The notes below the pieces were generated by a model. That model was not told the origin of the DNA. It searched no databases and saw only the letters and a list, made by a program, of their open reading frames with translations. Shown here piece by piece: positions 12,296 to 24,397 of a stretch of DNA of 64,000 nt. The first letter of the stretch is position 1; each line of letters starts with the position of its first letter. The DNA is from Xiphydria camelus (taxonomy: Eukaryota; Arthropoda; Insecta; Hymenoptera; Xiphydriidae): the NCBI GenBank assembly GCA_963678675.1, contig OY783192.1:36239250-36303249 (forward strand). The letters run 5' to 3'. The translations under genes and the position numbers were made by a program.

Positions 12296-12535
12296 CACGG
12301 AGAGAAGAGTACATCAACCACTTTTATACTATTGTAGATAATAGATTTGACATATTGGGAAAAGTATTGCATTAATTGCTTTACTCTATGACAACAGTTG
12401 ACATACATCTAGTGAACTTCAATAAACGTATATCAATTGTTGCCACACAGACAATCAATAAACGCAGTACTTTCCACAAAATGTCACTAGTACATAATTA
12501 TAACAGTGATTAATATATTCTTCTCCCCGTCTATG
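12296..12535. mobile_element. Degenerate 240-bp MITE with CACGGAGAGAAGA ends
   Basis: CACGGAGAGAAGAGTAC at the left pairs with the inverse of the right end (CATAGACGGGGAGAAGAATA). TA follows the right end. The interior is AT-rich and non-coding. Confidence 0.5.
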
Positions 12536-14143
12536 TATCTCAACTAAATTTTTCCGTTATAGGTACGTATTCAACTAGACCTTTTCTCTCAGTGTATGTG
12601 TGTGTGTGTGTGTCTACGCGAAATCGCTGCGTCGAGTCCGAGCAACCCTTTCCCTTTTGAGAGAGAAAAAAAAAGAGCTGCACCCCCTCGCCCCCCGAAT
12701 TCCTAGTACAGATCGAGGATCGCGCGAGGGAGCGACGCACTTATCGTGGGTGGTGCGCGACTACCTGCGGAGCTAAGCGTCGGGGCCGCGGGAAAGCGAT
12801 GCGTCGGGGTCCATGGGAAACTGCGGAAAAGTGGGAAGACGAGGGCTGCGCGCAAGAGGGGGCAGGGAGGGACGCTCTCGGCACGCGGAGAAAGTATTCG
12901 CGCGCTCCCGACCGCGTTGAGAGAGTCGATCTTTCGCGACGAGCGCCTCGGGGAGTTTCGATCCGGATCCGCGCGTGCCGTAATGAGTCGTACGACGATC
13001 GGCGCAGGCGCCGGTTAAATCGTTACAATATTATCGTCGCTGAATCCGGAACCGTTAACGGTACAACGCCGTAACGGGGAACGGCGCCGGGAGGAGTACG
13101 TTGTCGCGAATTTAAAATTAATCGGAAACACCTCGAGGGACTCGTTATTTTCTCGTACTACCGCGATGGGCTTGGAAGCTCGATACGTCGTCGCTTATGG
13201 CTTCTCGCGGCAAGAACTAGCGGCGCACAGCCGCGCTCGGCACGACTCGCCGGATAAACAAGGATTGCTCAATCAGGTTCAGCTGCCGCTGTTCAACGGA
13301 AGCGAATCCAGACCCATTACTCGCTACGTGACGCTTTTTTTTTCTGCGGGGAAAAAACGCCGTGTCTCGAACCCTTCTGGAAGCGCGGATCCGTATGAGA
13401 GATGCTCGCTCGATGGACCGCGGCGAGATTTGTGGAGGCGCTGTGCGGATTTTTTCCGCGGGAAAATCTTCGAGCTCGTAACGTCGCCCGGCTCCGCGAG
13501 GCTCTCACGGCGATTCTGCGAGCGGATCCTCCCTTTCTCACCCCCTCGGAGGCGCCGTAATCTATTATGCCAGAAATAGCCGCGATGTGCATAACGATAT
13601 AATTAGCCCGCCTCACCCGTGGGTGCCTCCACTCGAATTTTCGTATAGTCGTGTTCGTGATGGCGCGCAGGGTCGACCTCCCACTGACCCCGTCGAACCC
13701 TGTCGTGCTCCGAGATTGCCAGCGCCTCGGAAAAATCCTCCTCGTTAACGCTCGTCATTAATTCTCGTGGAAGGTGGTCGGACCGCGGCGCGCCGTGAAA
13801 TAAACGAGAGGGGAAACGTCCGCGGCGAGGAGCGATGTGGAGGAGGGAGGGTAATTCTGCGGAGAGGGAAAACGAATTTATACATCGAGGGAAATAATTG
13901 AAGAGTGTGACTCCTAATTAGTCTATGTGCCGTATTTGCAAAAATATATATTTTGCTTGAAAACGGTCGCAAGTGCAACAAGCCCCAATGCATCTGAAAA
14001 GGGTCTACGCGCAAAAGCATACGTAGTGGCTTAAAACTCGAAAATCTGCAAGACATGCTCCACTATGTTCCTTTGAAGCATCTGCCTGCTTTTATCGATT
14101 TTCCCAACTTTAGCTTTTTGGCACTTAGACTGATTAGAAGTTA
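12536..14143. other. No gene seen
   Basis: A (GT)n run near 12597-12612, GC-rich from 12650 to 13700, then AT-rich. The + strand frame at 13166-13579 has a less skewed composition than most but shows no family motif or flanking splice signals I trust. Confidence 0.55.
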
Positions 14144-14451
14144 CACTCTTCAATTGCTGGTGCCGACAAAATATATATTTTTTTTCGACAAAATCAAGAA
14201 CATATTATGATCTTACAAATTTTTAAAAAATACAGATTTTTGCTCGAAGAATATATATTTTTGATTCAAGAATGCCTTCGTTGGGACGAGAGATTCTTCC
14301 TGCGCGATAAAAAAAAACAACTACACGAGCCCGTCAAATATTTTTTCCCACAAAATATCACGGCTCGATCCTGGAACCGCGATCCTTATACCTGTCGCGT
14401 TTTTGATTGAAGAAAACATTTTTTTGGCACCAGCAATTATTTAACTCGGTG
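14144..14451. mobile_element. MITE family 3, copy 2
   Basis: 308 bp flanked by TA on both sides (14142-14143, 14452-14453). It ends in AGCAATTATTTAACTCGGTG, and TTTTTTTGGCACCAGCAATT matches copy 1 exactly. Interior CTTCGTTGGGACGAGAGATT is shared with the other copies. Confidence 0.8.
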
Positions 14452-14966
14452 TACGAAACTCGGAGAAATTTCCGACGGTCGCCCGAGAGTCTTCTTTCGA
14501 CGAACCCATCTGATCGCCGATCGAATTTCGATCCCTCGCGGAAAGGACGCGAGTGAAAGGGGCGAGAATTAGACAGAGAGCGCGAGGGAGACGCGTTCGA
14601 GGGAAATCGAGAGAAAGAGTTGCGCCCGGGGACCAGGTGTTCGCCAAACTCCCACGTCGGGAGGCGAACAAATGGTCTCGTCTCGCGAGCTGACGTTTTC
14701 GAGACACATCGGTCCCTTTGGTCCCGGCGCGTAGGCCCTTTCACGGAGTGTTTACGCGCTCGAGCTTCCACCCTTTAGGCCCTTGAGAGCGGCGGACGGT
14801 CGTGCGAAATGATTCCGAAGGATTTTCTCGCGGGGGTGAAAATTGTACGGAATGAAATCGGCAACTGTCGTGAGCTGAGAGGGTATGAATAGGTAGCTCT
14901 CGCTCCTCTCTCACCCGCGTCTCTCTCTTTCTCTCGATTTCTTTTAATATATATTTTTACTTTTAC

Positions 14967-15136
14967 CACGCTCCAAAAAATTTGGCCACAACTAGAAAAT
15001 TATAGAAATTGCAGTGATAATTTTCTTCGCAATAGCAAGAATTCCTGCTACGCTAGCAATATTTTTCAAGTTGTCACCAAATAATGTCCGAGGCAGCCAG
15101 AAATATAGCTGGATTAGCTAAATATTGTTTTCAGTG
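14967..15136. mobile_element. 170-bp MITE, family 1, second copy
   Basis: Same orientation and nearly the same sequence as 2605-2774, with slightly decayed ends (GCTCCAAAAAATTT and ATTGTTTTCAGTG). Both copies lie beside copies of the (TTC)n-tailed repeat. Confidence 0.8.
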
Positions 15137-15139
15137 CAG

Positions 15140-15612
15140 TTACTTTTAATATACTTTTAGCTTTTCTGCTTTTTTCTCTGCACGGTGTCCGCTTACTTTT
15201 ACCGTGTACCACGTATTTTGACTTTTATCATTTACTCTTCGTCCTTCGACCACTTACAAAGTGCTTCAACTCTTGCTTGCTTCTGCGTGGTTTTCTTTTA
15301 TTCCACTGCTTGCCGTGTACCTTATTTTTATTACTTTTACCAGTAACTTTTACTTCTTTTACTATTTATAAAGCACTTTAATTTTAGCTTTTTCCATATT
15401 GTTCCTTTTAAGTTCTTTTATTATAATATCTGCACATATCACATTACTTTAAACCGTCGTCCTTTGCCGCGTCTACTTCTACCACCATCAGAGCGCTATT
15501 ATTATCATTACTACTGTTATTATTACAAAAATTATCATTCTCCTCTTCCTTGCATCTGTGCTCTCAGGAGACGCCGGTGTCTCAGAGCCGCAATAATAAA
15601 CGCTCCTTCTCG
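15140..15612 (+). repeat. (TTC)n-tailed repeat, copy 3, longest
   Basis: About 430 bases of T-rich sequence with repeated ACTTTTA words, then CTCTCAGGAGACGCCGGTGT, CAGAGCCGCAATAATAAACG and a short CTCCTTCTCG tail. No reading frame in it looks like reverse transcriptase. Confidence 0.55.
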
Positions 15613-18089
15613 ATAAGTCGTCTAAACGACGACCGCGACTCTCGAATCTTCGACGGATCGAGCGACCAGCTGCCCGAGGCCGAACGGATCGCTTTCAAAT
15701 TATACGGGCGACTTGCGCTCGCGTTCGCGTAAACACGGCCGCTCCCTTTCATTACTACGTCCCGGGGAGCGAGATCGAGTCCCAAGAAAAACTTTAGCGG
15801 GATTCCCCCGTCACCCCTCCCACGTCGGTATCGCGTTACACGCGGGTACGAGGATGCGCTGCAGCCACCGCGGATCAGCGAGGCCCGAAACGGCGTTGAC
15901 CGTGATGATGCCGCGCTCGGCTCGGGGGTTGCAAACCGCGAAGCGGAAAGCGCCGCGGACAATGGCCGAAATCGATATCCCTCGGTACCGATACTCGAAG
16001 CACTCCTGTGTCCCGGGGATAAACTTGGTCGGCGCCTTTGAGAAATTGCATTTCCGGGTCACCGTGTCCACGGGCCCTCTCGAGGGCGGAGTCGAGGAGC
16101 TTTTAACGAGGCGACGCGCCGCGCAGGGGGCTGCGGTTTCTACGTTACGTCCCGGAAGCGTTCCTCGAGAGGGAGGGCGAGAAAGGACGACAATTGATCG
16201 AGTATCTACAAATTACGAGGAATGATCGCCAGGACCCTCGTCACGATTCACGCGTAGTGTCGCGAGGGGTGGCTCTGGCCCCCTCCTACCTCGATCCATC
16301 ACACGATAAAAAATGCCCTCGAAAGCATATATGCAAATATCGCGCGGCGATGCCGGAAGGGGAAGAACCGATTGCCGGCTAATTATGCATTCCACGATCG
16401 GCTCGGGCCCCCCTTTCGTACGAAAATAAAGGGCACGAATTTGGCGTCGCGCAGGTACGGGGGGCATAAAGGAAAAAAACACCATCAGAGGGAATTCAGG
16501 TTGAACGAATCGTGCCCCGGCCCCGTCAGAGAATGGCATTAGGCCTCGATTTTAACTTTGAAATGATTTCAGGGTGGAAGAAAGGAACTGGGACGATCTT
16601 TCTCCGCTTCGCCCGGCTACGAGCCGAAGGAGATCCCCTCGAGGAAAAAAAGGAGCCTCTCCGAATGTAGGTTACGCACAGGCAACGTACCCATCCAGAT
16701 ATATACGTATACCGATCCATATATGGGCGCGTATACGGGGTGGGTTCTCTCTCGCTCGCTATTAATTTTTCCAGAGGCGAGCTCTCTCGGGGAGAGATAT
16801 ACGAATGAGGACTCGTCCCGAGGGTTGCTCGGAAGGGAAAGGAGGTCGACGGATTTTCGGCAGACACCCGTTGCATGGCCCGATCGAGTTTTCCCATCCC
16901 CCTCGAAGCGAGACGCGCGTAGGTAGCGAGCAGGTAGGAAGGACGTTGAATGATATCGCGGCGAAAGAAATCCTGCTCCGAATATATCCTCGATCGAATA
17001 CCGGACCGGGTCGACCCCGACGAGCCGGGGGCACGGCGGTTGGGACGATACGGCGCGAGACGTGCTTCGCAGTGGCGGTTTTTACCGTACGGCGAGATGT
17101 GGAAGGCGCTTCTGTGTTCCGTTAAATTCGGGCTTTGAATTAAAAAAAAGTTATCCATATTTCAAAATACAATTTGTAATCTGCACGCATATTTAATGTC
17201 ACGGGGGGAAAGAGAGAAGGGGTATCCGAAAAAAATTATTGTTCACTCAGTTGCGAATGCGTTTCTCTCTACGATATCGTAGTGGAGCCGTCGAAACGCC
17301 AGAGAGACGCACTTACGCTGAGTTGCGAGTGCGAGATAGATAGACTCACGGCACGATGACGTAGCTGCACCTCAAAATATCGTTTTCCAGCTGCGATAAG
17401 GCGGAAGATGTGAAATGAAGAAATGCGGGCTAGTTAATTTTGTCCACATTTGTCGAATCTGCGGTAAGAAAAAATTGCTCAAAAACCGAACTCGTACTCG
17501 CGCGAATGCGGAAGTCAGGGGAAACGTGCGATATCGGTCAGACGCGCCCGCCTTCTCGCTCCCGCGGGCCGAAGGGCCCATTAACGGACGCGCGGGGACG
17601 TCTCGGAAGCCGTCGAAAGCGGATACTCTCGTGAACCCCGCGATCCTCGAGGACGAACGGAGTGCACCGTTTGCCCCGTGAAATCCGAAAACGCGCGACG
17701 AAAAACAGATCTTTTAGGCGGGTACATCGGGGCGCCACTTCCCCCGTCGGTCCCCGGGGGTACAGTGACGGAAGACGGTTCGCCCGTGACCGGGGGCTTA
17801 ATAGATGTGACAATATTTGAGCCGACCGAGAGAGTCCGCGTCGTCGGTCTCCCGATTTATTTAGGGCGCCTCTACCCGCACGGGGGCGGGAGGGGAGCGG
17901 GGAGCCGTCGTACCCAGCCGTGTGTACTTTGTTAAAAGTTCGACGAAGCACCCGCGCTCGCATTCTGATGGGAGAGGTAATACTCACACAGAGAGAGGCA
18001 AACGGATAGGTACTCCGGAGACGAGGCGCGGTAAATTCGGAAGCGACGCGGCTACCGATCGAATACTTTTGAAAATTGTAGTAATCGAG
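15613..18089. other. No gene supported
   Basis: Long GC-rich frames exist on both strands (for example 16526-17158 on - and 15713-16225 on +) without family signatures. One short possible exon at 17415-17466 is listed under findings. Confidence 0.5.
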
Positions 18090-18263
18090 ATACCGCGTGA
18101 GGCTAAACTTACTCGCCAGGAAAGAAGCTTCGATACAAGACTTTACTGCAGACAGGAACGCAGTCGTCGAAAAGTATCATACGAATATCAGCCAAAAGCT
18201 CTTGGGCAATGAGATAACAGCGATTGAAGTTTCTTTCTCGGCGAGTAAGTTTCGCCTCATGTG
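18090..18263. repeat. Hairpin-forming inverted repeat, about 45-base arms
   Basis: Left arm GAGGCTAAACTTACTCGCC with AGGAAAGAAGCTTCGAT; right arm is the inverse of GAGGCGAAACTTACTCGCC with GAGAAAGAAACTTCAAT. The spacer of about 77 bases is unrelated to other repeats here. Confidence 0.65.
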
Positions 18264-20805
18264 ATATACGGCGCGCGGAAACCTTCAGGTGCTCTCCAGC
18301 CGGACTCGGTCCACCCCGCAGCCCTCCTCTTGGAATCGACGAGTTCTCCAGAGCTCGCGGATGCCGCGGCAGCCGCGCGGGACTCGAAACGAAAACAATA
18401 TCGCGAGCCCCACTCGAGGAGCACGTGCTTCCGAGAACGGACCTTGTTTTCTTTCGCGAGCTGCGGCTATCTTCGGTGTATCGAAGGGTTATGTAATCCG
18501 GGGAGTATTTTGGTAGCTGAACAATTCGAGAAAAGGGATCGGGTTGCAAGAAATACTCGCGTGGCCCGTCTAGAGGAGCGAGAGGACGAGGAGGAATGCT
18601 GCGGAAAATCGCCGGGAAGCTCGGTGTCGCTCACTCGTCACGCGAATACTCGTACAGTCCATAAAAAGTATCGAGAGCTGCTGTAAAATTACATACAGCA
18701 TTTTTCACGCTTTAGAAAAGTGGACACAAAGTGTCCCGTGTGGTCCTTCCACGCTCACTCGTAGGCGAGGACCCGGGCAAGCGTCCAGCTAGCGGCCTCT
18801 AACGATGGGACGGCGCAATATCCCACGGGGAACGGATCGTTCCGGGCGCTAGATGGCGGTAAAACGTTCCGTTCCATGGAGGTTTACCGCTAGTCTCGCC
18901 GGGTTCCACCAAATTGGAAATGCGAGACGCCGAGCGACCGAAGAGAGAGTTGCAGCTTCCGTCTCGTCTCCCTTTCAATCCCTTCGTCCTTTCGTTTTCA
19001 CCGACTGACTTTCGACGGAAAATCGAGAGTCACTTCCCTCTCGACAGCCCGTTCGTATCGACGGCTGCGATTTCGACGCTCGTCGCGCGCGACATAAATC
19101 AATTCGGTGTCGGACGGGGCCACTTTGATTATCGTGATTACCGGCCGTCCGACGCCCGCTGCAGAGAGGCACGGCCAGATGTTCCTCCCCCGAATGACGC
19201 GTATGATTTTACGTTTAACACATTTTTAATACATTAAGATCCCCCGACCCGTCGCGTGGCCGCGGCCGCCTCGTTACAATCAATTCTAATTACTCTCGTG
19301 TTGCGCGATACACCCGTCGCGCCTCTCCGTCCCACCAGTGGTCCCGCCGCGGATCGCCGTCCTTATTCGGTATCTCTTGACGGCCACCCTTCTCTCGGAG
19401 CCCCCCGACTCGATGAATGACGGATATATATACGCGAGGCGAGCGGGCGGAGAGCACCGAGTACAGCTGTTCGCTCGCGGGGGCGCATCTGCCTCCTCCG
19501 TAAGTGGAAGGGCCGTTAATTCGAACCTCTACCTAGGCGACGGTAAAGGGTTAGCCGTCGGTACCGTATATTCCACCCTGGGGCGATCCGCGCGCGCGAG
19601 CGGCCCACTCCTCGAAGGAATCTCTATCTGGCTGCGCGTCGACGGAAGAAGCTGCGCGTGTCATCGAGGGAAACTCGACGGTCGATGCCCGGAAATCGCG
19701 TCGTCGAAAGCCCACGGCCGCAAAGACCGAAATCGCCGAGTGCGATCGGCCGCGAGAATCGATTTCACGGCTCCTCGAGTTCTCTCGACGCGCGCGCTCG
19801 CCCGTGCAATGCTCGGACGGGTGGGATCCGCGCGCGTAACGATCTTGCGGCGTGTCGCAAAAGTTGACCGCGCGCGAGGTCTCCGCCGCTGCGCTCGCTC
19901 GTTCCATTTCCCTCTCTTCGATTGCATCCGCCCTTGCTTTCATTGTATGTATGCGCTCACCCGCTCTCGGCTAGAAATCCCATCGCGTAAGAATTCTTAA
20001 GGGGAACCCGAGCGGATTCTTTTCGCTCGCAAATCTCCTTTCGCGAAAATCGTTCGACGATCCCCACCGCGGTATATTCCAGCGTCACCGCACGATCGCA
20101 ACCCTTCGCAACATTCGTCGACGGTTCTCTCGGCGAGGGAGCGTATTCTCGTTCCCCGCGCGCGCGGTGATTTTCGTAACGCTTCAAAAGTCCACGGCGT
20201 ACGCGCGAGACGTCGCTATCGCGATGTCGATCTCTCGGCGCGCGGTCAAGATTTTAATCGAGCCGCTGCCGTGTTAGACGCGGGGTACCGAACGCTGGAA
20301 CCGCCCGTGTTGCATTGTGCCCGGCGAGGTGGCAATTTGTATGGCTTTGTGTGGGAAGCTAAAAAGACGCGTAGGTACGCGCGCGCTCTATCCGACGAGT
20401 GCAGCGCCGGAGAAACTTTATAAGCATCGGGAGTGCGCGGCAGCTGCGCGTCGTTGCCGCGCCGTAAAAAAAATCGCACGCTGTAAACTCGCGCGCGGAA
20501 GAGAGGGTCGTTTTTATTCCGGAGTCGCGCGAGCGTTCGGCTGTGATGCGGAGCTTTAAAAAATCGAGTCTCGCGAACACAGCGACGAGTCCCGCGCGTC
20601 GCCCGTGCCGGGAAGAAAGTAAGAGTCGACGTCGAACGCGCTCTTCGCGGTTTCCTTCCCGCGCTCCGCGCCGCTGCGGCGCGGCTGGCACGTACGAGGA
20701 AAATTCATAGCAATTCTCGGCCGGCCTCCGATACACGGAGCGAAAGTAGCTGCTTCCGCCGCCGAGTCGATATCACACGGGCGATCTTGTCTTCTGTGTA
20801 TGTTA
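18264..20805. other. No gene seen
   Basis: GC-rich intergenic DNA. Overlapping frames at 19338-20000 (+) and 19551-19943 (-) encode low-complexity Arg/Ala peptides. No repeats beyond simple CG runs. Confidence 0.55.
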
Positions 20806-21056
20806 CGCAGAGGAAAATAATTAGATCTATTGATAATTACTTGCGGGGTTGCGAGTAAGTATCAATTTACATTCATTCGATTTTTTTTTCATGTGTTCAT
20901 TCGATATTTCTTCCTTGTAGTCGCATACTATTCCATATGGTTGTAAGGAAGAGATATCCAATTGATGTATTAAAAGTTTTCACTGATATAAATTGATGAT
21001 TACTCGCAACCCTGCAAGTAATTTTCAGCGGATTCAACTAATTTCTTTTCTCTATG
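20806..21056. mobile_element. MITE family 2, copy 3
   Basis: 251 bp flanked by TA on both sides (20804-20805, 21057-21058). The inverted arms of about 55 bases include ATTACTTGCGGGGTTGCGAG and its inverse CTCGCAACCCTGCAAGTAAT. The body matches the other two copies (ATTCGATATTTCTTCCTTG). Confidence 0.8.
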
Positions 21057-21058
21057 TA

Positions 21059-21262
21059 CTCATTCAGTTTTATTTTTCCTGCTTATTTCGCTGTTTTAAT
21101 TATATTTTCACGTTAATGTTATTTTCCTCTTTTCAGTGTTTCGGTTATATTTGTATACTTATGTTTTAACACTGCTTATTCTTTTTCTGCATCTTCCCTT
21201 CGTTTTCGTCCTCAGGAGACTCTGTCCCAGGGTAAATAAATCTCTTCTTCTTCTTCTACCGC
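21059..21262 (+). repeat. (TTC)n-tailed repeat, copy 4
   Basis: T-rich sequence leading to CCTCAGGAGACTCTGTCCCA, GGGTAAATAAATCTC and (TTC)4. It directly follows the family 2 MITE at 20806-21056. Confidence 0.6.
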
Positions 21263-22594
21263 TCGAGAGACGCTCGGCGGAATCGCCTCCTTCCGTCTCG
21301 TCGATTCCGGCCGATCGAAACGGCGGCGAGGGCCGCGCCGGCTTAATTGGTCGTCCGAAGTAAAAGCGCGGGTTCCGTGCACGGTTATGCCTACGGAACC
21401 ACGAAGACGGTTTTTACCTCAGTCTCCCGGGCGGAAGATACGATCGCCTAATTGTCCCGTGACACTGCGTTCTCACAATGGGCAGGAGCGACTCGCTGCC
21501 GCGTCCCTCGATTCAAGGAGTAATTAAAAAAATGATCGACAGTCCTTTATTATCGCGGAGGCCGCGACGCTGGCGAGATTGAGATTTCGATAGCGGCGTG
21601 GAGACCGAAGGATCACGCGCGCGCGCAGGATGCAGCCTCTTCGGTGGACGCGCCTTTTCCCACCTCGTTGAGACTGAGCCTCGTGGTGTAAAATTGAGCG
21701 GGTCGTTAAAAAGTCAGACGCGATCGAAGCGAGTGCATCGATTCGTCGCGTCAACGAACCCGGAAAAGTTTCGTGCCACGGACCAGTCGACGGGGCACGC
21801 GGCTCCGCTCTCTTCGCCGAATCTCCGCGCGACCCATCCCGGACGCGCAACGCGAGCACGAGCCCTCTCTCGCCCGATAATTCCTCCGGTCGCCCCTCCC
21901 GCTCCCCGCTCTCCTCAAAATCGTGTAGGTATATACCCGCCTAAGTAATTTTTATCCAAACGTGTTTTCGTTCGAGCCTCGCGCGTCGTCCTCGTTGGCC
22001 GGGCCGCGCGCGCGCGCGCGAGGACTTCGCTGTGTGAGAGGGATCCCATCGTGTACAGCGGGACGCGCGACTGGGAGGGCATGTGCGTGCGCGAGGCACC
22101 TGTGTTTTTCACATACACCTGCTCCGGCGCGCGGTGAGTGCCTTCGCGGACTTATAGTCGGTGTTGCTTTTCGAGAGGGAGACGCGGAGGACCGGCGCGG
22201 AGGAACGAGTCGGTTACGGGGAAGCGTGCCCGGTGGGCGCTGATTGGTCGGGAGCGCGCGCCCCGAAAACCTGCTCGACGTGGAACGGGAAATTAAAATT
22301 TGTGTTCTACCTCAAAATGCTTTCTCCGCTTTATCGTGCCTCGCTTTCGGGGGATAATCGTTATAGCGTCGTCGTCGTCGTCACTTTCGGGCCGGGAAAG
22401 GGCGACGATTCGCTGCGGAAGGAGTTTCCGCGGGGCTGTTTGATCTGTGGATATCTATATATATTCGTACACTGAGATTTTATTTATGGTTAGTATACGT
22501 ATGCTTGATTAAGGTTTCTCGAGCGGTACAGGGGCTTTTTCCCTGCTAAAAGTTAGTCCACCGAAGTACTGTAACACTCTAAAGTATGTTCTTC
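21263..22594. other. No gene seen
   Basis: GC-rich to about 22440, including (CG)n at 22007-22021, then AT-rich. Nothing recognisable. Confidence 0.55.
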
Positions 22595-22712
22595 GTGCGA
22601 TGTGGCAACAATGTTTGACGTACGGTAGTGTGTGTGTATCTGTGAGTTCAAAAATGGAGCCTAAAATATCTGGTCATGCGACTGTACGTCATGCAACGTT
22701 GCCACATTGACT
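22595..22712. repeat. Short inverted repeat with GATGTGGCAAC arms
   Basis: GATGTGGCAACAATGTTTGA with CGTACGGTAG near 22597-22628 is inverted at about 22677-22708 (GACTGTACGTCATGCAACGT with TGCCACAT). The spacer of about 50 bases contains a (GT)n run. Probably a degenerate element. Confidence 0.5.
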
Positions 22713-23121
22713 TATCAAAGGTTAAATTTATAAAGAACAATTAATAAAAAAATAACGGGCTTCTTAATGAACGTGAAAATTGACATAGATGATGGTTTTA
22801 GTTCATTAAACTTGCTGTTCAAAAAATTTCAGAATTTTTTTACTATTTTTCTCAGAAGTATCGCGGTTTATCGGTTATAACCCATAAGAACACATGTTAT
22901 TTTGTTATTCAAAAATCTTTGCAACGAGCTTCTTAAAGGACTTGAAAATTTAACTACATTTTTTTTACTTCAATCTACCGAATGCAATCATTTTCAAGCA
23001 TTTCTCACTATTTTTAGTACCTATAACGCTCGAGAAACCTCAAAAGGCGAGAGAAATATTTCTTCGAGCCGAGTAAATATTCATCAGCTGTTGAACGAAA
23101 GAGACGTTCCGATGATTAATT

Positions 23122-23293
23122 AATATAATTCGCTTGCTGAATGCAATAGTGGCATAAGTCAAGAAAAAATGAATTCTGACATTTTGTCAACAGCTATGCT
23201 TTTATGGTTACTAGAGTTCATTGTTGACAAAATGTCAGAATTCATGGTTTTTTGACTTGTGCCACTATTGCATTCAGAGCAAGCGATATAATA
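23122..23293. repeat. Large palindrome with about 70-base arms
   Basis: Arms 23122-23192 and 23221-23293 are near-perfect inverses, sharing CTGAATGCAATAGTGGCA, GAATTCTGACATTTTGTCAA and GACTT. The spacer is about 28 bases. It is a MITE or foldback element with no coding content. Confidence 0.8.
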
Positions 23294-23919
23294 TATCTAC
23301 TTGGCCCATCGAAATATTTCTTTCGTCACAATCTAGTATACATTTTTAACTACAAATAAACTCTTCTCTCAATGTAGGCAACTTTACGACGAAAAGAGTG
23401 CTTATCCGACGAACTGCGAGAGACTTTGCTTTATTTCAAAAAACATTCCAAAACTCCGTCGCGGAAGATGCTGAAACGTTGTCTACGTTAATTCGGCCGA
23501 AGATTGTTGATATATCGTTACTGTAATTACCACTGCAATTGCAATTATCGCCGATCCAAAAATCGAGTAGTCGATACAAAAATTCGACCGTGCCGGAATA
23601 ACCGTGTCGTGCTCTCTATTTCGGCGGTTTCTTTCGTTTATCAACGACCAATACGTCTCGTGACGCGGATCGCCTCTAAACGCGTTATCGGCGACGATCT
23701 GCCTTGTTAGCGGCTAAGCGTGAATTCACCGTATATGGGAGAGCCTCCGGGTGGAACGAGCGAAAGGTGCTCGGTGAGATTAGGCGCGCGGACTGCGCGG
23801 TTGCTGGTCGAACCGAGGAACCCACTCTTTGGCGCGAGGGTCTTACCGATCCTTATCCCGGAGATATCGAAGGCGGTATCCCGATGCAACCGCGGGAAGA
23901 GATCTCTCTTACTTATCTG

Positions 23920-23922
<3 letters not shown>

Positions 23923-23960
<38 letters not shown>
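23923..23960. repeat. (TC)n microsatellite
   Basis: About 18 TC dinucleotides in a row in otherwise GC-rich intergenic DNA. Other simple runs in the window include (GGT)n at 25427-25447, (AG)n at 29036-29060, (GGC)n at 29755-29780, and C runs at 9319-9332 and 11151-11164. Confidence 0.9.
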
Positions 23961-23962
<2 letters not shown>

Positions 23963-24397
23963 CCCCGGGGAAACTGGGCATTTTTTGAATCGTTTCGTTA
24001 TCCGCTCGAGAAGCGATGGAAACGACGTGCGGCGCGATATCTTTACGGCGAGGGTCGCCGCATCGACGTTCGATCGAAAGTGCAACGACGGGCTTCCATG
24101 GAATTCGACGGTCGAGCTTCGTTTACGAGACAAAGCGGGATGCTGCGCTCTTACTGGTTCAACGGACCGCGCGAGACGGATCCCTCGGATCTCGACGAGC
24201 GTCCACCCACGCGGAGGACGTAATTCAGTCGGGTGGGAGATTTAATAGCGGACGCTCTCTCGATGGGATATCTGGTTTCGAAGATCGCCACGTGTCTTAA
24301 TTAGTCATTTTATAGGGAGAAAACGACTGCTTCGTGCTTGAAATCGCCGATATCTCATGTTTCCTTTGGGATATTGACCTGATACACGTGCTTTTTG

